NCBI GenBank assembly: GCA_019747165.1
Contig: JAIERC010000186.1
Span: forward strand, 1 to 6,186
DNA from: Sphingomonas sp.
GTDB taxonomy: Bacteria > Pseudomonadota > Alphaproteobacteria > Sphingomonadales > Sphingomonadaceae
DNA: 6,186 nt
Direction of reading: 5' to 3'
The notes beneath the pieces are model-generated. The model worked only from the letters and a program-made list of their open reading frames with translations. It was not told the DNA's origin and ran no database searches. The position numbers and the translations under genes were made by a program. Positions 1 through 4,637 of this stretch are shown here, one piece after another (within the stretch, counting starts at the first letter, position 1; each line of letters starts with the position of its first letter).

Positions 1-86
1 ACCAGCGCAAGGCCCGCCATGCCAAGCCCGGCCACGGTGCGCGTCGCAAGCTCGGATCGCCCCTGGTTCGGGTCCGCCGCGCTCAC
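1..86 (-). CDS. cdsA: Phosphatidate cytidylyltransferase (CDP-diglyceride synthetase), N-terminal fragment
   Basis: Only the first 28 codons are inside the window; the gene runs off the left edge. Reading starts at a GTG at 86-84 that overlaps the uppS stop by four bases (GTGA), and the frame stays open to base 1. The visible peptide has a short polar N-terminus with the stretch SELATRTVAGLGMAGLALV, which resembles the conserved start of alphaproteobacterial CdsA: an (S/D)LxxRT motif running into the first membrane helix. CdsA is an inner-membrane enzyme that makes CDP-diacylglycerol from phosphatidate and CTP, the substrate of the PssA encoded further right. Position directly after uppS is the usual one for cdsA. 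The call rests on a short peptide plus gene order, so identity is probable rather than proven, and no catalytic residues can be seen. Confidence 0.78.
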   Translation of the reverse strand, partial: MSAADPNQGRSELATRTVAGLGMAGLAL

Positions 87-826
87 AAGCCGCCAAAGCG
101 CCGTTGCCGCCGACCAAATGATACCACGGCATCGCGCAACGCTGCCTCATCAAAATCCGGCCAAAGCGTATCGACAAACAGCAATTCGGTATAAGCAGAT
201 TGCCACAGCAGAAAATTGGAGAGCCGGTGTTCACCTGACGTGCGGATCAACAGGTCCAGCGGCGGCAAATCATGGGTATCAAGATGTTGCTCTATCGCCT
301 GCTCGTCGATCGATTCAATCGCGATCGCGCCATCGCGTACCTGTTGGGCAAGCGTCCGAGCGGCATTGGCCAGCTCGGCGCGCGCGCCATAATTAAGCGC
401 AATTGCCAAAATCGGCCCATCATTGCCCGCCGTACGTGCCAGCGCGTCGTCAACCAGGGCAACGATGTCGGCCGAAAAACGGCTATAATCGCCAATCACA
501 CGGAGCCGAACATTTTCCCGCACCATTTCATCAAGGTCATTGCGGATGAACAGCCGCAACAGCCCCATCAAATCGCCCACCTCTTCTTCAGGGCGGCGCC
601 AATTCTCTGACGAAAATGCATAAAGCGTCAGCGCTTCGATACCCAGCACACGGGCCGCGCGCGTGATCCGCCGGGCCGCCTCTACGCCGCGGCGATGCCC
701 TTCCAGACGCGGCAAATGGCGCTGCTTTGCCCAGCGTCCATTACCGTCCATGATAATGGCAACATGGCGCGGCACCGCACCTTCTTCACCCGCCTTTTCA
801 GGCATATTGGCGGGTCGAGGCTTCAC
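83..826 (-). CDS. uppS: Undecaprenyl diphosphate synthase (cis-prenyltransferase)
   Basis: Condenses isopentenyl diphosphate with farnesyl diphosphate in the cytosol to make undecaprenyl diphosphate, the lipid carrier for peptidoglycan and other surface polymers. The 247-residue product shows the family motifs in order: HVAIIMDGNGRW at 21-32 with the catalytic/Mg-binding Asp27, EGHRRG with His44, FSSENWRRP at 71-79, and RTSGEHRLSNFLLWQSAYTE at 195-214 with Arg195, Arg201 and the metal-binding Glu214. It ends with the typical RRFGG. Length fits the family (about 250). I chose the GTG start at 826-824, which overlaps the frr stop (GTGA) and has AAGGA about a dozen bases upstream inside frr. An ATG at 805-803 (codon 8) is possible but lacks a Shine-Dalgarno. 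The gene is downstream-coupled to cdsA by a second GTGA overlap. Identity is very secure; the exact start is less so. Confidence 0.96.
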   Translation of the reverse strand: MKPRPANMPEKAGEEGAVPRHVAIIMDGNGRWAKQRHLPRLEGHRRGVEAARRITRAARVLGIEALTLYAFSSENWRRPEEEVGDLMGLLRLFIRNDLDEMVRENVRLRVIGDYSRFSADIVALVDDALARTAGNDGPILAIALNYGARAELANAARTLAQQVRDGAIAIESIDEQAIEQHLDTHDLPPLDLLIRTSGEHRLSNFLLWQSAYTELLFVDTLWPDFDEAALRDAVVSFGRRQRRFGGL

Positions 827-1380
827 TTGCCGAGGATTTCCTTTTCTTTGGCGCTTGCAGCTGCGTCGATCTCGGCAATCGTCGCGTCGGTCAGCTTCTG
901 CACCTCGGTCTCATGGCGCTTGCGCTCATCTTCACTGAAGATGTTCTTTTTTTCGTCGGCTTTCAGGCTTTCCATGCCATCGCGTCGCACGTTGCGCGCG
1001 GCAATGCGCGCCTTTTCAGCATATTGGCCAGCTAGTTTGGCCAATTCCTTACGGCGCTCTTCGGTCAAATCCGGAATCGGGATACGCAAGGTGGTGCCAT
1101 CAACAATCGGGTTCAGTCCCAGGCCAGCCGATCGGATCGCCTTGTCGCACGGGCCGACATTGCCCTTGTCCCAAACCTGCACCGAAATCAGCCGCGATTC
1201 GGGGACCGATACGGTTGCAACCTGGTTTAGCGGCATATGTGACCCGTAAACCTCAACCGTTACCGGATCGAGCAACGACGTACTTGCCCGGCCGGTACGC
1301 AGGCCGATCAGGTCACCCTTTAGCGCTTCGACGCTGCCGGCCATGCGCCGCTCAAGATCGGCCTTGTCATAGGCGGCCAT
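823..1380 (-). CDS. frr: Ribosome recycling factor
   Basis: RRF works with EF-G in the cytosol to split the post-termination ribosome so that subunits can be reused. The 185-residue product has the same length as the E. coli protein. It opens with the three-helix-bundle region containing LKGDLIGLRTGRAS (20-33), continues through the beta-rich head domain (about 31-104) with VSVPESRLISVQVWDK and TTLRIPIPDLTEERRKEL, and returns to the helical bundle with the conserved ARNVRRDG (Arg132). The C-terminal helix is charged. The ATG at 1380-1378 was chosen over an in-frame upstream extension because homology begins there, and GGAG at 1391-1388 sits 7 nt before it. The pyrH stop TAA is separated from this ATG by a single base, so translation is probably coupled. 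The stop overlaps the uppS start. Confidence 0.97.
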   Translation of the reverse strand: MAAYDKADLERRMAGSVEALKGDLIGLRTGRASTSLLDPVTVEVYGSHMPLNQVATVSVPESRLISVQVWDKGNVGPCDKAIRSAGLGLNPIVDGTTLRIPIPDLTEERRKELAKLAGQYAEKARIAARNVRRDGMESLKADEKKNIFSEDERKRHETEVQKLTDATIAEIDAAASAKEKEILGK

Positions 1381-1381
1381 G

Positions 1382-2110
1382 TTAGTTCTCCGTCTTGTTG
1401 TTGACGATTGTCGATGTGCCTTCGCCGCGTAACACCCGGGCAAGGTTGCCGGTTTCGCGGATGTTGAAGACGACAATTGGAATATCGTTATCCCGGCACA
1501 ACGCAACGGCGCTTGCATCCATTACCTTAAGATCATCGGACAATACGCGGCTGAAGGTAAGCTGTTCATAGCGCACGGCGTTGGGATCGATCTTGGGGTC
1601 GGCATTATAAACGCCATCAACGCTGGTGCCTTTCAGCAACGCATCGCAGCGCATTTCCGCCGCGCGCAACGCCGCCCCTGAATCGGTGGTGAAATAGGGG
1701 CTACCCGTGCCCGCCGCAAAGATAACGACGCGGTTCTTTTCCAGATGCCGCTCGGCCCGCCGCCGGATATACGGCTCGCAGACACTCGCCATCGGAATTG
1801 CTGACTGGACGCGTGTCTCAACGCCAAGCCGCTCCAGCGCGTCCTGCATCGCCAGCGCATTCATCACGGTCGCCAGCATGCCCATGTAGTCGGCGGTCGC
1901 CCGGTCCATGCCCTTGGCCGCCCCAGCCATACCGCGAAAAATATTGCCGCCACCAATGACCAGGCAAAGCTGATAGCCAGCGTCTTTGGCTTGCTTCACT
2001 TCGCCGGCAACACGCGCCACGGTCGCCGGGTCGATCCCGAAGGTTTGATCGCCCATCGCCGCCTCACCGGACAGCTTGAGCAAAATGCGCTTGAATTTGG
2101 GTATGGTCAT
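1382..2110 (-). CDS. pyrH: Uridylate (UMP) kinase
   Basis: Phosphorylates UMP to UDP with ATP in the cytosol, an essential step in pyrimidine nucleotide synthesis. The bacterial enzyme is a hexamer of the amino-acid-kinase fold, unrelated to eukaryotic UMP kinases. The 242-residue product shows FKRILLKLSGEA at 6-17 (phosphate-binding Lys12), the glycine-rich VIGGGNIFRG at 51-60, the DYMGMLATVMNALAMQDAL helix at 74-92, the UMP-binding AAGTGSPYFTTDS at 132-144, and TSVDGVYNADPK at 162-173. Length matches the family (about 240). The ATG at 2110-2108 fits the usual start of the family; its Shine-Dalgarno is weak (GGA about 6 nt upstream). A 191-nt gap with a candidate promoter and a terminator-like hairpin separates it from tsf, so it probably heads its own unit with frr, uppS and cdsA. 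Confidence 0.97.
   Translation of the reverse strand: MTIPKFKRILLKLSGEAAMGDQTFGIDPATVARVAGEVKQAKDAGYQLCLVIGGGNIFRGMAGAAKGMDRATADYMGMLATVMNALAMQDALERLGVETRVQSAIPMASVCEPYIRRRAERHLEKNRVVIFAAGTGSPYFTTDSGAALRAAEMRCDALLKGTSVDGVYNADPKIDPNAVRYEQLTFSRVLSDDLKVMDASAVALCRDNDIPIVVFNIRETGNLARVLRGEGTSTIVNNKTEN
1388..1391 (-). promoter_or_regulatory. Ribosome binding site of frr
   Basis: GGAG lies 7 nt before the ATG at 1380, inside the last codons of pyrH. It settles the frr start at this ATG rather than at the longer in-frame reading that would run back into pyrH. Confidence 0.7.
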
Positions 2111-2145
2111 CGATCCAACTTGCGCTTGGGCAGGGCAGCGGCGCG

Positions 2146-2174
2146 ACCTTAGTAGGCCCCCTTCACCGTGCCAA
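2146..2174 (-). promoter_or_regulatory. Candidate sigma70-type promoter of pyrH
   Basis: On the minus strand TTGGCA (2174-2169) is followed after 17 bp by TAAGGT (2151-2146). The -35 fits the consensus well; the -10 is weak (TA plus little else) but resembles the TAAG-type -10 proposed here for rpsB. Initiation would be near 2139, leaving a leader of about 30 nt before pyrH. Found by eye only. Confidence 0.35.
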
Positions 2175-2259
2175 GCACTGATACTAGTGACGACCTAATC
2201 ATGGCCAGTCCATGTCGGGCATGATTCATCCGGGCCATGCACCGCATTATCGCTTTGCC

Positions 2260-2293
2260 AAATCGGGGTGGGCCAGCCGTGCCGGACCACCCC
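2260..2293 (-). terminator. Terminator-like hairpin downstream of tsf
   Basis: Starting 8 bases after the tsf stop, the minus strand reads GGGGTGG (2293-2287), an inner part, and CCACCCC (2271-2265), giving a perfect 7-bp GC-rich stem. After a single mismatch it continues with CC/GG and a possible G-U pair. It is followed by GATTT rather than a long T run, so it is at best a weak intrinsic terminator. Its place right after tsf and before a candidate pyrH promoter supports a termination or RNA-end-protecting role. Confidence 0.6.
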
Positions 2294-2301
2294 TTATTTG
2301 A

Positions 2302-3225
2302 TCAGTTGACGCCGGCAGCGGCGGCAACTTCAGCGGCGAAATCGCTGGTCTCGCGCTCGATGCCCTCTCCAAGCTGGAAGCGGACATAATCCTTGAGCAC
2401 GATGGTCTTGCCGGCAGACTTTGCGGCATTGGCGACCACGTCCGAAATCTTGGTCTTGCCGTCCATCACCAGCAATTGGCTGACCAAGGCATTTTCCTTG
2501 CGATATTTCGCGATCGCGCCGTCGACCATCTTGGCAACGATATCAGCCGGCTTGCCGCTCTCGGCGGCCTTTTCGGTTGCAATCGCGCGTTCGCGAGCGA
2601 CGATCTCGGGATCAAGATCTTCCTCGTTAAGCGCCAGCGGAAAAGCGGCTGCAATATGCATCGCAATCTGCTTGCCAAGCGGCAGCAGCACATCGGCATC
2701 GGCATCGCTCTCAAGAGCGACTAGGACGCCGATCTTACCGAGCCCTGGCGCCGCTGCGTTGTGGACATAAGGCACCACGGCGCCGCTGCTGACTTCGAGA
2801 CGCTTGGCGCGGCGCAGATTCTGGTTCTCGCCGATCGTCGCGATGTTGTTGGTCAGCACTTCTTCGACGGTCTTGCCACCGAGATGCGCTGCCTTAATCA
2901 CCTCGATCGAATCGCCCAGTTCGAGCGCAACCGAAGTCACGTCGCGGACGAACGTCTGGAATTGATCATTCTTGGCGACGAAGTCGGTCTCGGAATTGAC
3001 CTCAACCACGGCACCCTTGGTGCCCGACACTTCAACGCCGACCAGGCCCTCGGCTGCGGTGCGGCTGGACTTCTTGGCCGCCGAAGCAAGCCCTTTGGTG
3101 CGCAGCCAATCCATTGCGGCATCCATGTCGCCATTCGCTTCGGTCAATGCCTTTTTGCAATCCATCATGCCCGCGCCGCTCTTTTCGCGCAGATCCTTGA
3201 CGGCGGCGGCTGTGATCTCGGCCAT
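2302..3225 (-). CDS. tsf: Translation elongation factor Ts
   Basis: EF-Ts is the cytosolic guanine-nucleotide exchange factor that recharges EF-Tu from GDP to GTP. The 307-residue product begins with the UBA-like TS-N domain (about 1-45), including the signature LREKSGAGMMDCKKAL at 12-27, followed by the core signature VEVNSETDFVAKND at 74-87. The TDFV residues Asp81 and Phe82 correspond to those that intrude at the EF-Tu nucleotide site and displace Mg. The rest matches the two-subdomain core, with FPLALNEEDLDPEIVARER in the second half and a C-terminal QLGEGIERE motif. Length is close to the proteobacterial norm. The ATG at 3225-3223 has AAGGA (3238-3234) 8 nt upstream. It follows rpsB after 89 nt that contain a strong hairpin, and a terminator-like hairpin follows its stop. 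Confidence 0.98.
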   Translation of the reverse strand: MAEITAAAVKDLREKSGAGMMDCKKALTEANGDMDAAMDWLRTKGLASAAKKSSRTAAEGLVGVEVSGTKGAVVEVNSETDFVAKNDQFQTFVRDVTSVALELGDSIEVIKAAHLGGKTVEEVLTNNIATIGENQNLRRAKRLEVSSGAVVPYVHNAAAPGLGKIGVLVALESDADADVLLPLGKQIAMHIAAAFPLALNEEDLDPEIVARERAIATEKAAESGKPADIVAKMVDGAIAKYRKENALVSQLLVMDGKTKISDVVANAAKSAGKTIVLKDYVRFQLGEGIERETSDFAAEVAAAAGVN

Positions 3226-3233
3226 GTCTTACA

Positions 3234-3238
3234 TCCTT
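3234..3238 (-). promoter_or_regulatory. Ribosome binding site of tsf
   Basis: AAGGA lies 8 nt before the ATG at 3225 and 9 nt after the lower arm of the intercistronic hairpin, so the hairpin leaves it exposed. Confidence 0.7.
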
Positions 3239-3247
3239 ATCTTCGAT

Positions 3248-3297
3248 AAATATGGGTAGGGACGGGGGAAGGCTTGCGCCCTACCCCGCCCATATTT
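3248..3297 (-). repeat. Intercistronic hairpin between rpsB and tsf
   Basis: A perfect 8-bp stem is formed by GGGTAGGG (3254-3261) and CCCTACCC (3279-3286) with a 17-nt loop. A further 6 bp (AAATAT 3248-3253 with ATATTT 3292-3297) lie beyond a 5-nt bulge. Equivalently, 9 bp at the base plus 5 bp above the bulge can form, so the bulge can slide. No T run follows on the minus strand, so full termination is unlikely. A role in partial attenuation, processing or mRNA stability between the S2 and EF-Ts cistrons is an inference. Confidence 0.6.
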
Positions 3298-3314
3298 CAG
3301 TTCGGAGACGCCCC

Positions 3315-4157
3315 TCAGGCGTCGAGCTGCTGCTCGCCTTCGACGGCCATCACGGCGTCGCTCGCCGCTGCGACCATTTCGGGATCAACGGTCGCTTCAA
3401 CGGGTGCCGCCAGGGCCTCTTCGGCTGGTGGCTCGTCCATCGCGCCAAGGTCACGACCGCTGGCTGCCTGCTGCTGCTGACCACCGCGCGTCGCGGCGAT
3501 CGCAATCGCTTCGCAATAGAGGCGGATCGCGCGGCTGGCGTCGTCGTTCGCCGGAACCGGGAAAGCGATGCCATCGGGCGAGACATTCGAATCGAGGATC
3601 GCCACGACCGGGATACCCAGCGTGTTGGCTTCCTTGATCGCCAGCTCTTCCTTGTTGGCGTCGATCACGAACATCACGTCCGGGATGCCGCCCATGTCGC
3701 GGATACCGCCGAGCGACAGGTCAAGCTTGTCCTTCTCGCGGGTGAGCTGGAGGACTTCCTTCTTGGTCAGGCCGGTGGTGTCGCCCGAGAGCTGCTCTTC
3801 AAGCGTCTTGAGGCGCTTGATCGAGCCCGAAATCGTCTTCCAGTTGGTGAGCATGCCGCCCAGCCAGCGATGGTTAACGAAATGCTGGCCCGAACGACGG
3901 GCCGCGTCTGCCACAGGCTCCTGCGCCTGGCGCTTGGTGCCGACGAACAGCACCTTGCCGCCCGATGCGGTCGACGCAGCGACGAACTCGAGCGCGCGCG
4001 CGAACAGCGGCACGGTCTGGCTGAGATCAAGGATATGGACGCCGTTGCGGTCGCCAAAAATGTAAGGCTTCATCTTGGGGTTCCAGCGGTGAGTCTGGTG
4101 GCCGAAATGTGCGCCTGTTTCGAGCAATTGCTGCATGGTGACGACTGGTGCCGCCAT
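3315..4157 (-). CDS. rpsB: 30S ribosomal protein S2
   Basis: S2 sits on the back of the small ribosomal subunit between head and body and is needed for S1 binding. The 280-residue product matches the family throughout: MQQLLETGAHFGHQTHRWNPKMKPYIFG at 8-35, GGKVLFVGTKRQAQ at 66-79, FVNHRWLGGMLTNWKTI at 93-109 in the coiled-coil-bearing region, and PDVMFVIDANKEELAIKEANTLGIPVVAILDSNVSPD at 159-195, ending the conserved part near AIRLYCEAIAIA. After about residue 224 there is a Gln run and a roughly 55-residue acidic, alanine-rich tail absent from the 241-residue E. coli protein; such extensions are common in alphaproteobacteria. The ATG at 4157 was preferred to one 12 codons upstream because AAAGGA (4170-4165) stands 7 nt before it and homology begins there. 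It heads the rpsB-tsf unit. Confidence 0.98.
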   Translation of the reverse strand: MAAPVVTMQQLLETGAHFGHQTHRWNPKMKPYIFGDRNGVHILDLSQTVPLFARALEFVAASTASGGKVLFVGTKRQAQEPVADAARRSGQHFVNHRWLGGMLTNWKTISGSIKRLKTLEEQLSGDTTGLTKKEVLQLTREKDKLDLSLGGIRDMGGIPDVMFVIDANKEELAIKEANTLGIPVVAILDSNVSPDGIAFPVPANDDASRAIRLYCEAIAIAATRGGQQQQAASGRDLGAMDEPPAEEALAAPVEATVDPEMVAAASDAVMAVEGEQQLDA

Positions 4158-4164
4158 AGGTAAT

Positions 4165-4170
4165 TCCTTT
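4165..4170 (-). promoter_or_regulatory. Ribosome binding site of rpsB
   Basis: AAAGGA stands 7 nt before the ATG at 4157 and decides this start over the in-frame ATG at 4193, which has no such motif and lies inside the apparent leader stem. Confidence 0.75.
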
Positions 4171-4183
4171 CCGGTTTGTCCTC

Positions 4184-4244
4184 TGGGAAGCAAATATCCG
4201 AACGAGCCAAGGCCCGGACGAACACCGGTGATGTGCGCTTCCCA
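4184..4244 (-). promoter_or_regulatory. Structured 5' leader of rpsB (candidate autoregulatory element)
   Basis: Between the candidate rpsB promoter and its ribosome binding site, TGGGAAGC (minus strand 4244-4237) is perfectly complementary to GCTTCCCA (4191-4184). This 8-bp stem, extendable by a G-U pair, closes a 45-nt domain that includes the palindrome CACCGGTG. The stem ends 13 nt before the Shine-Dalgarno. In E. coli S2 represses its own operon through the rpsB leader; whether this leader does the same is an inference, and I do not recognise it as a named RNA family. Confidence 0.4.
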
Positions 4245-4262
4245 TGCGGGGTTGAGGGGCGG

Positions 4263-4291
4263 CGCTTAGCCGAGACTCCGGGTCGAATCAA
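4263..4291 (-). promoter_or_regulatory. Candidate promoter of rpsB
   Basis: On the minus strand TTGATT (4291-4286) is followed after 17 bp by TAAGCG (4268-4263). The -35 is good, the -10 weak. Initiation near 4256 would give a leader of about 100 nt containing the stem at 4184-4244. The -35 lies back to back with the plus-strand TTGACA at 4307. Found by eye only. Confidence 0.35.
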
Positions 4292-4306
4292 GATTGAATT
4301 CAACGC

Positions 4307-4336
4307 TTGACAGTTGGAACGTAGGTGGAACATAAA
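4307..4336 (+). promoter_or_regulatory. Candidate sigma70-type promoter of the small plus-strand ORF
   Basis: A perfect TTGACA -35 (4307-4312) is followed after 18 bp by CATAAA (4331-4336), which matches four of six -10 consensus bases. Initiation would be near 4343, giving a leader of about 80 nt to the ORF at 4425. An alternative reading is a general-stress EcfG-type promoter using GGAAC at 4316-4320 with GGTT 17 bp later (4338-4341), but its -10 differs from the usual CGTT. Confidence 0.45.
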
Positions 4337-4411
4337 GGGTTCGTAAGCTGTACACGGAACAAAAATGACCGTCTGCACCTTCATGGAGAGCAATGCATTT
4401 TACCCGTTGGC

Positions 4412-4416
4412 GGAGG
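4412..4416 (+). promoter_or_regulatory. Ribosome binding site of the small plus-strand ORF
   Basis: GGAGG stands 8 nt before the ATG at 4425 (11 nt before the second ATG at 4428). It is one of the strongest Shine-Dalgarno matches in the window and the main reason for accepting the small ORF as a gene. Confidence 0.55.
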
Positions 4417-4424
4417 ATTAGACG

Positions 4425-4637
4425 ATGATGACGCTGTTGAGCCTGATGCTGTTTTCCGCCGCTCTGATATCGGTTTGTGCCGTTATGGCGTTCACACTGC
4501 TCCCCGCAATGCCACGGATCATTGCGCTGTTTGCAGTTGATCGCATGATGCCGCGGGCAATTCCCGTCCGTGCCATGCCCCGTCGTCGTCCCGTCATGGC
4601 AGTAGCGCGGACGTCGGCTTGGCGCGCAGCTGCTTGA
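4425..4637 (+). CDS. Small hypothetical membrane-anchored basic protein (70 aa)
   Basis: I do not recognise this protein. The 70-residue product begins with two Met (ATGATG) and an uncharged hydrophobic stretch at about residues 3-28 (MTLLSLMLFSAALISVCAVMAF is its core), long enough for one membrane helix. A basic tail follows with nine Arg from residue 31 on, including an RRR at 53-55, and a single acidic residue (Asp39). By the positive-inside rule the tail would be cytoplasmic. Support comes from GGAGG 8 nt before the ATG and a TTGACA/CATAAA promoter about 90 nt upstream. It is divergent from rpsB and convergent with pssA, whose last 44 bases it overlaps tail to tail. The stretch 4425-4593 is otherwise non-coding, so there is no larger gene whose shadow it could be there; the last 15 codons do mirror pssA. 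A chance ORF remains possible, since none of this proves expression. Confidence 0.42.
   Translation: MMTLLSLMLFSAALISVCAVMAFTLLPAMPRIIALFAVDRMMPRAIPVRAMPRRRPVMAVARTSAWRAAA

Larger units (their letters stand above)
4158..4424. other. Divergent intergenic region between rpsB and the small plus-strand ORF
   Basis: This stretch holds the rpsB ribosome binding site, leader stem and candidate promoter on the minus strand, and the TTGACA promoter plus GGAGG on the plus strand. Between the two -35 boxes lies the perfect palindrome TTGAATTCAA (4294-4303). If the small ORF is not a gene, the untranslated space from pssA to rpsB is 436 nt (4158-4593). I see no tRNA or clear pssA terminator in it. Confidence 0.6.

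Noticed and set aside
1381..1518. In-frame upstream extension of frr into pyrH (46 extra residues)
   Set aside because: The extra residues do not resemble RRF, the ATG at 1380 has a proper GGAG, and the resulting 185 residues equal the family length.
2761..3249. Plus-strand reading frame of 162 codons opposite tsf
   Set aside because: Fully antisense to a confidently identified EF-Ts gene and without motifs or a ribosome binding site.
3252..4163. Long plus-strand reading frame of 303 codons opposite rpsB
   Set aside because: It mirrors rpsB on the other strand, has no ribosome binding site, is rich in Arg/His with no recognisable motif, and begins inside the intercistronic hairpin; it is a codon-bias shadow.
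4070..4393. Minus-strand reading frame of 107 codons running through the rpsB leader into rpsB
   Set aside because: Out of frame with rpsB, no convincing ribosome binding site, and the second half is a frame-shadow of S2.
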